Positions 1 to 6,250 of a DNA stretch of 6,458 bases are shown here, one piece after another. The notes beneath the pieces were generated by a model. The model was given only the letters and a program-made list of their open reading frames with translations, searched no databases and was not told the origin of the DNA. The stretch comes from Saprospiraceae bacterium (lineage in GTDB: Bacteria; Bacteroidota; Bacteroidia; Chitinophagales; Saprospiraceae). The DNA lies in the NCBI GenBank assembly GCA_007125435.1, contig SLDF01000325.1, positions 1 to 6,458 of the forward strand, in the 5' to 3' direction. Numbering within the stretch: the stretch's first letter is position 1; every line of letters begins with the position of its first letter. The translations under genes were made by a program, and so were the position numbers.

Positions 1-50
1 CCCGTCTTGGACAATTTTGAAAACCCGGAAATGGTTTTTTTACTATTCAT
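1..50 (-). CDS. Probable hydroxymethylglutaryl-CoA reductase, N-terminus only (partial, runs off left edge)
   Basis: An ATG at 48-50 on the minus strand opens a frame that stays open to the window edge and reads MNSKKTISGFSKLSKT. It is the first ATG after an in-frame stop at 78-80. From memory, the GFSKLSK stretch resembles the start of class II (degradative-type) HMG-CoA reductases of Bacteroidota, matching the short N-terminal helix before the catalytic domain. Such an enzyme interconverts HMG-CoA and mevalonate with NAD(P)H, and in Bacteroidota it serves mevalonate synthesis. The next gene upstream on the same strand is a type 2 IPP isomerase of the same pathway, which supports the reading. 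There is no clear Shine-Dalgarno sequence, as is usual in this phylum. Only 16 residues are visible and no catalytic residue lies in the window, so the call rests on a short motif plus context. Confidence 0.55.
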   Translation of the reverse strand, partial: MNSKKTISGFSKLSKT

Positions 51-260
51 GTAATGATATTTATCTACAAGGGGCTTCTATAAAAGCCTATTCGCAATAC
101 TCGCCTGATACACCTTGACACGCCAGTAAGACATGCGCACTAATTGATTCAAAGCAACAAATTAATACATTATACGACAAAACAATGCACGACGCTCTAG
201 ATTATCACATTTTTACCACTGGTGTATATGGTCTTTACCACTTTCTTTTTCTTTTGGGCA

Positions 261-350
261 TCACCCTCGTCCTTCGTCCTCAGGTCGCTACGTTCCGGGG
301 CTCGCTGTTCGCTCGGTCCTGCGGACTCACTCGCATGCGCTCGTGACCCA
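261..350. repeat. GC-rich array of short imperfect palindromes
   Basis: Ninety bases with 59 G or C (66%) stand out from the AT-rich flanks. The stretch is built from small overlapping symmetric units: a tandem CGTCCT repeat at 268-273 and 275-280, CTCG-type arms around 301-314, the hairpin GTCC-TGC-GGAC at 316-326, and the 8-bp palindrome CGCATGCG at 332-339. The words CGCTACG (286-292) and CGCTGTT (303-309) recur as reverse complements in the right-edge array, at 6399-6405 and at 6376-6382 and 6444-6450. This suggests a dispersed intergenic repeat type, perhaps REP-like, but copy number cannot be judged from one window. Confidence 0.6.
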
Positions 351-364
351 CTCCACAGCGCTGA

Positions 365-374
365 TGCAAAGGTA
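365..374 (-). promoter_or_regulatory. Candidate -7 promoter box (TACCTTTGCA, minus strand)
   Basis: Read on the minus strand, this 10-mer fits the Bacteroidota -7 consensus TAnnTTTG, followed by C. The identical 10-mer occurs at 5490-5499 upstream of the barrel gene. Here it would drive transcription leftward toward the gene starting at 50, giving a leader of roughly 300 nt that includes the GC-rich array. No TTTG or TTG element lies at the usual distance of about 17-21 nt upstream, so this is only a half-match. Confidence 0.3.
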
Positions 375-415
375 CAGTCTATCTATGAGGCTATTTGCCA
401 TATACTGTGAGCTCT

Positions 416-1483
416 CTACTGCTTTACTTCTTTTAGGTGCAGCATCTGCCTACAGAGCTCTAGCCCTTTTATTTGTAAGTTTACATAGTACCTTAGGGTT
501 TCATAGTCATCTCTGGCATACTTTAGAAAGCCGGAGGCTTGCCCATAAATAGCCTTAAACTTAGACCTGGATATCAGATAATAGCCATCTAAAAAGTGTT
601 TGATACCTCCGGAGATAATGATATGTTGACATTTCACGCTATCACTACCGTGCAAATCATTGGCCCAGCCGACCATTTCTTCAGCAGAGTGCCCCAGTTG
701 CACTACGGGCCCATAGACTTCACTATGCATTTCACTACTTCTCAATAATTCAAGCCGGGCAAAGTTAGTCCCTCCATTTGCAGCGAAATCAATGGCCTTT
801 AGCGGCATTTTTAATAGCGCAGCTATGGAGCGAGGCCCAAAGCCCTGACCTACTTCTTTTACTATGATGGGATATGTACTCATGTCAAGTAACTGAGCGA
901 TCGTCTCTACAGGCGGTGCTTGTATGACATCACCTTCAGGTTGTAGCCATTCTTGCAGAGGATTGACATGTATTATCAAGCCATCAGCCTTTAGTTTGTG
1001 AATCAGCTTGTCAATCAGTTCAGTTTCCTTGTTTTTGATCAAGGCCTCTACCTGGGCTATACCGAGATTGGCATACAATGGTAATTCATCGCCAATGATC
1101 GATCTCACATTAAAATCATCTAAATGCTTATCGCCGGTAAGCAATGAACGACAGGAGCCAAGCCCCATTCCCATGCCAAACTCATGGCAGGCCCTCGCCA
1201 GGTTTTTATTGATGATGGCTGCCATTTTTGTGCCACCAGTCATACTTGACACCCACATTGGCGCCCTCAATGTCTTGCCCAGAAAGTTAAAAGCAGGCCA
1301 GGAGTTATCTTCGGGGTGTCCTGCCAGCATAGGCTCATAATCAAACCTATGGTCTAGATGCATGCGATCTACTTGCGACTTAAAAGCCAACTCTATATGG
1401 TCCTTCTTTCTGGACTCAGCCATCGGATCAACATCTGAGAAACCTTTATTCTGTTTTGTGTTTGACATATTGGCCATTTTCAT
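416..1483 (-). CDS. fni: Type 2 isopentenyl-diphosphate delta-isomerase (FMN-dependent)
   Basis: This enzyme interconverts isopentenyl and dimethylallyl diphosphate, the last step of the mevalonate route, using reduced FMN and Mg2+ in the cytoplasm. The 355-residue product is close to the usual family length of about 350 and shows the TIM-barrel motifs in order: RKKDHIELA at 25-33, MTGGT at 81-85, GMGLGS at 105-110, HVNPLQE at 172-178 with the catalytic-region Gln177 and Glu178, PEGD at 182-185, VKEVGQG at 208-214, NGGTNF at 236-241 and SGG at 291-293. These are the flavin, phosphate and metal-binding elements known for the family. The chosen ATG has AGGA four bases upstream (1488-1491). In-frame ATGs at codons 3 and 6 are alternatives. 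A probable HMG-CoA reductase start lies downstream on the same strand. No frameshift or missing key residue is evident. Confidence 0.95.
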   Translation of the reverse strand: MKMANMSNTKQNKGFSDVDPMAESRKKDHIELAFKSQVDRMHLDHRFDYEPMLAGHPEDNSWPAFNFLGKTLRAPMWVSSMTGGTKMAAIINKNLARACHEFGMGMGLGSCRSLLTGDKHLDDFNVRSIIGDELPLYANLGIAQVEALIKNKETELIDKLIHKLKADGLIIHVNPLQEWLQPEGDVIQAPPVETIAQLLDMSTYPIIVKEVGQGFGPRSIAALLKMPLKAIDFAANGGTNFARLELLRSSEMHSEVYGPVVQLGHSAEEMVGWANDLHGSDSVKCQHIIISGGIKHFLDGYYLISRSKFKAIYGQASGFLKYARDDYETLRYYVNLQIKGLELCRQMLHLKEVKQ

Positions 1484-1511
1484 CTATTCCTGTAATGAGG
1501 GCTTAACAGAA

Positions 1512-1751
1512 TTATAAAAGGGAATGTTTAAAACTTAGATCACCTCTAAGGGCCCCTGAACTGAAAGGTAGTACAGAGGTTTTAAATTTATAAGGCATGC
1601 AAAAAAGAAGGGATTTACTTGGACCATGCCAATCATAGTTACTATACCATGTCATAGCTAAAAATGCATTTTCTGTCTCCAAACAGCCTTTAGGCGCAAG
1701 ACCCTGACTGCTAAAAACGTGGTATGGTTTATTGGCTTTCACTATTTTCAT
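1512..1751 (-). CDS. Doubtful small ORF, 79 codons, unknown function
   Basis: I do not recognise this product. Its ATG lies inside the last codons of the channel gene, overlapping it by 23 bp in another frame, and its stop is 28 bp before the isomerase start. It thus fills the gap between two co-oriented genes almost exactly, an arrangement that allows translational coupling. The predicted peptide is basic and aromatic-rich (motifs TWYSNYDWHG and LPFSSGALRGDL), has two cysteines, and shows no signal peptide or clear membrane segment. There is no good Shine-Dalgarno sequence before the ATG. Codon use is not obviously abnormal, but a frame of this length can arise by chance in a 245-bp gap. It may be a real conserved small protein or simply spacer DNA. 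Confidence 0.3.
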   Translation of the reverse strand: MKIVKANKPYHVFSSQGLAPKGCLETENAFLAMTWYSNYDWHGPSKSLLFCMPYKFKTSVLPFSSGALRGDLSFKHSLL

Positions 1752-3099
1752 CTTTTTGATTGGTCTGAATAGGAGGCATGTTTCTGATCCATAAGTCTCG
1801 CTGAGGGAAAGGGATGCTTACTTTATGCTCTCTAAATGCCTTATCAATAGCAAACCTAAGGTCACTCTTTACATTTTCGATAGGCATGAGCTTATGAGAC
1901 CAAAAGTGCAGTTCCATATCTAAGGACGAATTGCCAAAGTCCTTAAACCTAACAAAGGGTTTAGGATGAGGTAACACGTCAGGGTGCTTATTGGCAACCT
2001 CAACAATAAGCTTGTTTACTAACTCAGTATCTGAACCATATGCCACACCAACAGGAACAATGAACCTTGCTTTAGTGTCATTGTGATTCCAATTGATGAC
2101 ACTGTCAACGATCAATTTAGAATTGGGAACTATAATGGCAATATTGTCCCTGGACTCAATAATACTTGTTCTTATACCAATCTTCCTTACTATACCAACC
2201 TCTCCTTCTATTTCAATGACAGCGCCGACTTCGACTGTTCTTTCAAACAAGAGGATGATACCCGAGATGAGGTCATTAAAAGTCTGCTGTAGCCCTAAAC
2301 CGACACCGACTAAAAGAGCCGCAGCACCACCCCAGATTAAGGTCATCTTTATACCCATATTCTCTAAAGCCACAATAATGGCAACAACAAAGATAACATA
2401 GGTCAATATTTGATTAATGGCATATTGTGAACTTTGCTCTATGCCCTTCATTTTGTAATACCTCGACAGTATCAGGTGTGTTAGTACCCAAATGATAAAT
2501 CGGGCTACAAGAAGGATGAGAAGTACTGTAAAGAGGTTAGAAAAGTAAAAGTCAATCGACTCACCATCCTGTTTCGATGGAAAAATGTTGAAATCAAGGC
2601 CAAACCCCCGTAAAGCTAAAATAATGGCTATGGTAAATACAATGAATTGAATGTTTGCACCAGGCGAGTATTTAGATCGAGACCGTCTCTCATATGTTGG
2701 TAACCCACCATTTTCTTCTGTCTTCCAAACATACGTAAAGATCCAATCTATCAAACTGGAAAAAGTCAAAAGTATGATTATAACAAGGAGCGTAAGCAGT
2801 GATATATTGTGCCCGGCAAGCTCCATTATTGGCACATTGACCCCAAGAATCCATAAAATTAAAGTGATACCGCTGATGGTAAACATCAATATCCACCTCC
2901 GCAAAACAATTTTTTTCTCCTTTGAATTGCTTATGCGCTGCTTGATAACTAAAGGGTGGAGAAAAACTTTGTTGAGTACCAAATATAATATGATCACCAA
3001 CACTACAGAAAACACAGCAGCTATTAACTGGCCTAATAAGATATTATAGTTGCCCAACTCCAGTATGACACGTTTCATAAACTCTTCGAACTCAGTCAT
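1729..3099 (-). CDS. MscS-family mechanosensitive ion channel
   Basis: This 456-residue inner-membrane channel of the small-conductance mechanosensitive family would release solutes on hypo-osmotic shock. Hydrophobic segments lie near residues 19-42, 68-86, 99-120, 150-165, 187-211 and 228-247, followed by the pore-lining helix at about 255-285 with the Gly/Ala-rich packing pattern GGAAALLVGVGLGLQQ typical of MscS TM3. The cytoplasmic beta domain follows at about 285-340, with GEVGIVRKIGIRTS and the family signature VPNSKLI at 324-330. The alpha/beta vestibule domain follows, and the tail carries the common IPFPQRD motif at 429-435. With about seven membrane segments it is longer than E. coli MscS (286 residues), as in many multi-helix family members. 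The start at 3099 has no Shine-Dalgarno sequence. Met8 (3076-3078) is an alternative preceded by GAAGAG. It diverges from the methyltransferase gene. Confidence 0.92.
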   Translation of the reverse strand: MTEFEEFMKRVILELGNYNILLGQLIAAVFSVVLVIILYLVLNKVFLHPLVIKQRISNSKEKKIVLRRWILMFTISGITLILWILGVNVPIMELAGHNISLLTLLVIIILLTFSSLIDWIFTYVWKTEENGGLPTYERRSRSKYSPGANIQFIVFTIAIILALRGFGLDFNIFPSKQDGESIDFYFSNLFTVLLILLVARFIIWVLTHLILSRYYKMKGIEQSSQYAINQILTYVIFVVAIIVALENMGIKMTLIWGGAAALLVGVGLGLQQTFNDLISGIILLFERTVEVGAVIEIEGEVGIVRKIGIRTSIIESRDNIAIIVPNSKLIVDSVINWNHNDTKARFIVPVGVAYGSDTELVNKLIVEVANKHPDVLPHPKPFVRFKDFGNSSLDMELHFWSHKLMPIENVKSDLRFAIDKAFREHKVSIPFPQRDLWIRNMPPIQTNQKDENSESQ

Positions 3100-3101
3100 A
3101 A

Positions 3102-3115
3102 AAAAACATGTTTTT
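3102..3115. promoter_or_regulatory. Perfect 14-bp palindrome abutting the channel start codon
   Basis: AAAAACATGTTTTT is perfectly self-complementary and ends two bases upstream of the channel ATG on the minus strand, so it covers the ribosome-binding area. It could be a protein operator or could fold at the 5' end of the transcript. It is largely A and T tracts, so chance is also plausible. The ATG inside it is out of frame with the channel gene. Confidence 0.3.
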
Positions 3116-3205
3116 AGCCCTGACTATTCATTTGACTTTCGCAATAGAAAGTTTTATTACAGAACTCGGGTTTAATTTACTAACCAATTGTATGTGATGC
3201 ATAAC

Positions 3206-3219
3206 AAAGGATATCCTTT
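3206..3219. promoter_or_regulatory. Perfect 14-bp palindrome in the middle of the divergent intergenic region
   Basis: AAAGGATATCCTTT is a gapless perfect palindrome close to the midpoint of the 208-bp region between the divergent starts at 3099 and 3308. This is a fitting place for a dimeric regulator acting on both genes. On the minus strand the flank reads TATCCTTTG, which also resembles a TAnnTTTG promoter box with one extra base. Both roles are inference. Confidence 0.35.
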
Positions 3220-3307
3220 TCGCAACATATTATATACTCGGATTTGCAAGTATATTTTACACAATTAAGGCTAAATTTAAGCGAATTTAATAAGAGTAGA
3301 AATAAAT

Positions 3308-4501
3308 ATGACAGATAAAAGCAAAACTGAACAACCACTGGAAGAACAAGTGCTATCAATAATGCGAATCGCGATAGAAGCAGAACAGCCATTCATGGGA
3401 ACAATAAGTAAACCCACTAAAAGTATACCCTGGCTAAAAGTTCGCATCAAACCTGTAAGGTTAAACGATAAGTTGCAAATACAACTCATATATAAGTATA
3501 GCCATAGAGATGTCACAGAAGTCATGGACCTTGATCAGTTGGTTCAACAATGGAATCAATGGCAAGAAAGTCGTGCTTTCAAGGATTTTCATTTGACGAC
3601 GACTACGCATAACTATGTATTGAAATTTAACAAAAAGCATGTAGCCTCTTTAATCGTAAAAGCAAAAGACAATAGCCAATTGTTTGATGAAAATATATTT
3701 GACCACGACAGAACAAAAAACCACATCATTTCACCAGACAGCCCTTTTCTTAGAGAGCTGGGCCTGTCTTCTCCTAAAGGCGAAATCACCAAGAAGGGCC
3801 GAGATAAATTTAAACAGATTAATAAATACATAGAAATACTTCATCCGATCTTCAAAACAAGGTTCGCTGATAAAGAAGACATAAGCATCATAGACATGGG
3901 TGCCGGCAAAGGCTATCTGACCTTTGCACTCTATCACTTCCTGACCACGACAATGAACCACAAGGTAAACATCAAAGGAGTAGAACTGAGATCAGACCTC
4001 GTGGCACAGGGCAATCGCACAGCAGAAAGTCTATCTTTTGAAGGCTTGAGGTTCGAAGCAAAGGACATTAGAGCATACCACGGAGAAAAGACAGACGTCT
4101 TAATTGCATTGCACGCCTGTGATACGGCTACAGATATGGCTATTGCTGCGGGTGTCAAAGCAGGAGCACAGTTGATAGTACTGGCCCCTTGTTGCCATAA
4201 GCAAGTGAGAAAAGATACAGATATAACAGATGCGTTAAAGCCAATCTATAAACACGGAATCCTTCACGAAAGACAGTCAGAAATCATAACAGATACCATC
4301 CGCGCACTATTACTAGAGAAAGAGGGATACAGAACCAGAGTGTTTGAGTTTATCAGCTCAGAACACACATCAAAGAACCTCATGATTACGGCAGAAAAAA
4401 GCACCTCAGTTCAAGACGTACATCATAAAATTGAAACAATAAAGGAGGTGTTTGGCGTTAAGCAACATTATTTGGAGGAGATATTGGACGAAGTAGACTA
4501 A
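3308..4501 (+). CDS. SAM-dependent methyltransferase, METTL25/RRNAD1-like (Methyltransf_32 type)
   Basis: The 397-residue product is a predicted cytoplasmic class I methyltransferase. Residues 190-298 hold the Rossmann-type core: motif I DMGAGKGYLT at 196-205 binds S-adenosylmethionine, the acidic end of strand 2 is Glu226 in GVELRSD, KDI at 252-254 is the likely adenine-side acidic loop, and LIALHACDTATD at 265-276 with APCCHKQ at 293-299 are the signature blocks of the Pfam Methyltransf_32 group, which includes eukaryotic METTL25 and RRNAD1. As far as I know the substrate of the bacterial members is not established. The first 130 residues form a separate region I cannot assign, followed by a basic linker (about 160-170). 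The ATG at 3308 has only a distant AAGAG at 3292-3296. The gene is divergent from the channel gene and convergent with the barrel gene, so context gives no hint of substrate. Confidence 0.88.
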   Translation: MTDKSKTEQPLEEQVLSIMRIAIEAEQPFMGTISKPTKSIPWLKVRIKPVRLNDKLQIQLIYKYSHRDVTEVMDLDQLVQQWNQWQESRAFKDFHLTTTTHNYVLKFNKKHVASLIVKAKDNSQLFDENIFDHDRTKNHIISPDSPFLRELGLSSPKGEITKKGRDKFKQINKYIEILHPIFKTRFADKEDISIIDMGAGKGYLTFALYHFLTTTMNHKVNIKGVELRSDLVAQGNRTAESLSFEGLRFEAKDIRAYHGEKTDVLIALHACDTATDMAIAAGVKAGAQLIVLAPCCHKQVRKDTDITDALKPIYKHGILHERQSEIITDTIRALLLEKEGYRTRVFEFISSEHTSKNLMITAEKSTSVQDVHHKIETIKEVFGVKQHYLEEILDEVD

Positions 4502-4503
4502 GC

Positions 4504-4544
4504 AAAAAAGAAAAAGCTCGATAATGCATTCATCATCGAGCTTT
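4504..4544. terminator. Intrinsic terminator between convergent genes, best suited to the minus strand
   Basis: A perfect 10-bp stem pairs AAAGCTCGAT (4513-4522) with ATCGAGCTTT (4535-4544) across a 12-nt loop. On the minus strand the stem is followed by TTTTTCTTTTTT (4515 down to 4504), a strong U-tract. On the plus strand the tail is only TTTATTAT. It begins just after the methyltransferase stop at 4501 and lies 110 bp past the barrel gene's stop, so it probably ends the barrel transcript efficiently and may also stop the methyltransferase transcript. Confidence 0.8.
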
Positions 4545-4654
4545 ATTATGAGGAAAAAATTATTTGTGCGTGTTTGGCAAAAAACCAATAAAGTTAAAAG
4601 GCCTGCAAAAGGCGGTTGTGTTCTAAAGTAAAACTAGAGCAGCCAAATGACTAT

Positions 4655-5359
4655 TTATTTAATTGTAAAAAGAACGGTTGCATTGACACTCCAATTAGAC
4701 ATGCGAATGTTTTGATCAATTCTCATGTTGTCAAAAGCTCTGAATTGACGAGCTTCAAGAACGAGGTCGTAATGCGGCAGGCCAAATGTCAGGCCACCAC
4801 CATAAGTGAGACCAAATAAATTTTGGTTGAAATTGGATTCGGATACGTCATATGACCTTGCCATAGAAAAACGGTCGCTAGAGCCATCCATATAAACAAT
4901 AGACCTGTCCATTTCTTTATTGCCGGTGGTCATAAAGCCAAGAGTTGGACCTGCTACAAGATGGAGAGACACTAACGACCCACCTGTAGACAATCTAGCC
5001 AACATGCTTCCTGACCATACATTATTTCTGTATAAGGTCTCATTGTCAAAAAGCTGAACAAATTGATCGGGCAAACTTCCTCTTTCTCTAGAGCTATATG
5101 CATGTCGCATGTAAGATAACTCTGTCTGTAGAGCAAAGTATTTTGAAAACTTGTACTGTACAGGTAAGTGGAACTGAAATCCCGGCCTTGATTCGTATGT
5201 CGTCTGGCTTGGCAAAATTGCAGAGCCACCTTCTTGAGTACTGTAAGACTCAACGCCTGACATGAGAATTCCTCCGCCGAATCCAACCTGAAGCTGAGCG
5301 AATAAAGTCGAAGAGGCCATAAGGGCAGAAAAGATAAAAAATAAGATCCTGGTCTTCAT
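4655..5359 (-). CDS. Outer-membrane beta-barrel protein, PorT-like (OMP_b-brl_2 type)
   Basis: This 234-residue product is a predicted small outer-membrane barrel of the kind common in Bacteroidota. Residues 1-21 form a signal peptide: charged MKTR, a hydrophobic core, and likely cleavage after LFA before Gln22. The mature part alternates short turns with amphipathic strands rich in Gly and aromatics, for example at 63-84, 117-143, 184-206 and the closing strand WSVNATVLFTIK at 223-234, with an aromatic near the C-terminus as expected for barrel insertion. The pattern LVAGPTLGF (134-142) and LTYGGGLTFGL (184-194) matches this family's strand-turn style. The specific role is unknown, and PorT itself (type IX secretion) is only a distant analogue. 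The start has no Shine-Dalgarno sequence. Two candidate promoters lie upstream and a strong terminator lies downstream, so it appears monocistronic. Confidence 0.85.
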   Translation of the reverse strand: MKTRILFFIFSALMASSTLFAQLQVGFGGGILMSGVESYSTQEGGSAILPSQTTYESRPGFQFHLPVQYKFSKYFALQTELSYMRHAYSSRERGSLPDQFVQLFDNETLYRNNVWSGSMLARLSTGGSLVSLHLVAGPTLGFMTTGNKEMDRSIVYMDGSSDRFSMARSYDVSESNFNQNLFGLTYGGGLTFGLPHYDLVLEARQFRAFDNMRIDQNIRMSNWSVNATVLFTIK

Positions 5360-5423
5360 AGCAAAATATTTTTTGGTTTACTAATTCTTTGTCTTTTAAA
5401 AACATCTAATTGATGATCAATTT

Positions 5424-5457
5424 CAAACTTAAACCCAAACTAAACGCAATCAGCAAA
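5424..5457 (-). promoter_or_regulatory. Candidate proximal promoter for the barrel gene
   Basis: On the minus strand TAAGTTTG (5431 down to 5424) fits the Bacteroidota -7 consensus TAnnTTTG. A TTTG at 5457-5454 lies 22 nt upstream, slightly farther than the common 19-21 nt spacing. It would give a leader of roughly 60 nt. It competes with the distal candidate at 5490-5520, and I cannot tell which is used. Confidence 0.4.
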
Positions 5458-5489
5458 ACATTGTTTTATGACCGCGGTTAAATTTGTGC

Positions 5490-5520
5490 TGCAAAGGTAT
5501 ATTATTTGGTATTAAGCAAT
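5490..5520 (-). promoter_or_regulatory. Candidate distal promoter for the barrel gene
   Basis: On the minus strand TACCTTTGCA (5499 down to 5490) matches the TAnnTTTG box plus the often conserved following C. ATTG at 5520-5517 lies 17 nt upstream, resembling the -33 TTTG element. Transcription from here would leave a leader of about 125 nt before the ATG at 5359. The same 10-mer occurs at 365-374. Confidence 0.5.
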
Positions 5521-5593
5521 GGTTTTTACCTGTTAAATTTTTGTGATTTAATGGGTGTATTCGAAAACAATGTGAAATACCATATAATATTCC

Positions 5594-5628
5594 TTGCACA
5601 GGAGCTATGTAAGACATAGCTTTTGCAA
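5594..5628. other. Isolated strong hairpin with short T-run, terminator-like
   Basis: AGCTATGT (5603-5610) pairs perfectly with ACATAGCT (5614-5621) around the 3-nt loop AAG, and an outer TTGCA (5594-5598) pairs with TGCAA (5624-5628). On the plus strand the inner stem ends in TTTT (5621-5624), a weak intrinsic-terminator pattern. There is no annotated plus-strand gene upstream of it, so it could end a short unannotated RNA transcribed away from the barrel gene, or be a protein-binding inverted repeat. Confidence 0.45.
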
Positions 5629-6188
5629 AAGAGTGAAACTTAATTAGAAAAAAAGTAGATATAGACTCAAAAATTAGCCAGTGTTAATAGTTAGTTAATG
5701 CCAAGAAAATAAACTTTAATAAAAACCACACTTACATATTAAAGAAAATGACCAGGTGTAGTTCTTCTGATAAAGTGTTACTTAAAGTGAAGTAGATTTG
5801 GTCTATAGAATAAAATTTTGATAGGTGACAATATTATAATGCAAAGAGTGTGTAAATTATTATATGGCATGAAATGTTTTTTAAATTTTTTTTGTCTCGT
5901 TTAAGCTCTGCCAACATTCATGGTTTTTTTAGGTATACCCAACATCGCATCAACACTGTGTTCGACATAGTAATAGCTATAGCCAAGGGAATAAATAGAC
6001 AATTTGCATTATCTAACCAGCACCCCTCCCTTATTTGCGTAACTGTGACAGAACGGTGCTATTAATTGTCTGATCCGTGATTTATAGGATTTAGGCATGG
6101 CCATGATTATTGGACTTGTGGGTTGTTTGGTTTTGTTTTTCAGGTAATTGGCCTTATTGTAGTTAATTTGCGCTCTTAAAGTTTTGAT

Positions 6189-6206
6189 AGCGCACCGTTA
6201 GTGCTT
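6189..6206. repeat. Small hairpin at the edge of the right-hand GC-rich region
   Basis: GCAC (6192-6195) pairs with GTGC (6201-6204) around CGTTA. Its design, short arms around a CG-containing loop, resembles the units farther right (for example GAGCAC-GGA-GTGCTC at 6385-6399), so it may be an outlying or decayed member of that repeat group. Confidence 0.3.
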
Positions 6207-6250
6207 GGGGGTACTGATCTTTTTTTATTTTGAAGTTAATCGGTTTGCTT

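Larger units (their letters stand above)
51..415. other. Intergenic region between the isomerase gene and the left-edge gene
   Basis: This 365-bp gap separates two genes on the minus strand. I see no convincing gene in it. The two small plus-strand frames starting at 222 and 343 run through low-complexity palindromic DNA and look spurious. The gap holds the GC-rich array at 261-350, the promoter-like box at 365-374, an 8-bp palindrome CAGCGCTG at 356-363, and a weak hairpin (GGCTT at 73-77 with AAGCC at 84-88) close to the left-edge start codon. No clear intrinsic terminator for the isomerase gene is visible. Confidence 0.6.

Noticed and set aside
1..54. Plus-strand open frame from the left edge ending in TAA at 52-54
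   Set aside because: It is only 17 residues with no recognisable C-terminal motif, and it is antisense to the better supported minus-strand start at 50.
222..552. Two small plus-strand frames (222-410 and 343-552)
   Set aside because: The first runs through the GC-rich palindromic array, giving an Arg/Ser/Leu-rich low-complexity peptide. The second is largely antisense to the 3' end of the isomerase gene. Neither has a ribosome-binding site or recognisable motif.
2083..3049. Plus-strand and minus-strand frames inside the channel gene
   Set aside because: They are shadows of a clearly coding MscS-family gene, and their peptides show antisense-type composition.
4441..4450. Perfect Shine-Dalgarno-like AAAGGAGGTG near the 3' end of the methyltransferase gene
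   Set aside because: It encodes Lys-Glu-Val in frame, no ATG follows at a suitable distance, and the next gene is on the opposite strand.
5600..5612. AGGAG followed by ATG-TAA (start-stop) inside the hairpin
   Set aside because: The spacing from AGGAG to the ATG is only two bases, and the phylum makes little use of such sites. More likely a by-product of the palindrome.
6019..6060. Inverted repeat AGCACC / GGTGCT with a 30-nt loop
   Set aside because: A 6-bp stem over a long loop is expected by chance. No tRNA-like arms or T-tract accompany it.
5874..6065. 63-codon plus-strand frame
   Set aside because: It starts in a T-rich run without a ribosome-binding site, the peptide is unrecognisable, and the opposite strand shows equally long broken frames, so no coding signal stands out.
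6097..6147. 16-residue hydrophobic mini-ORF (MAMIIGLVGCLVLFFR)
   Set aside because: It resembles a tiny membrane peptide or type I toxin, but it lacks a basic tail, an antisense RNA signal or a good ribosome-binding site. T-rich DNA yields such peptides by chance.
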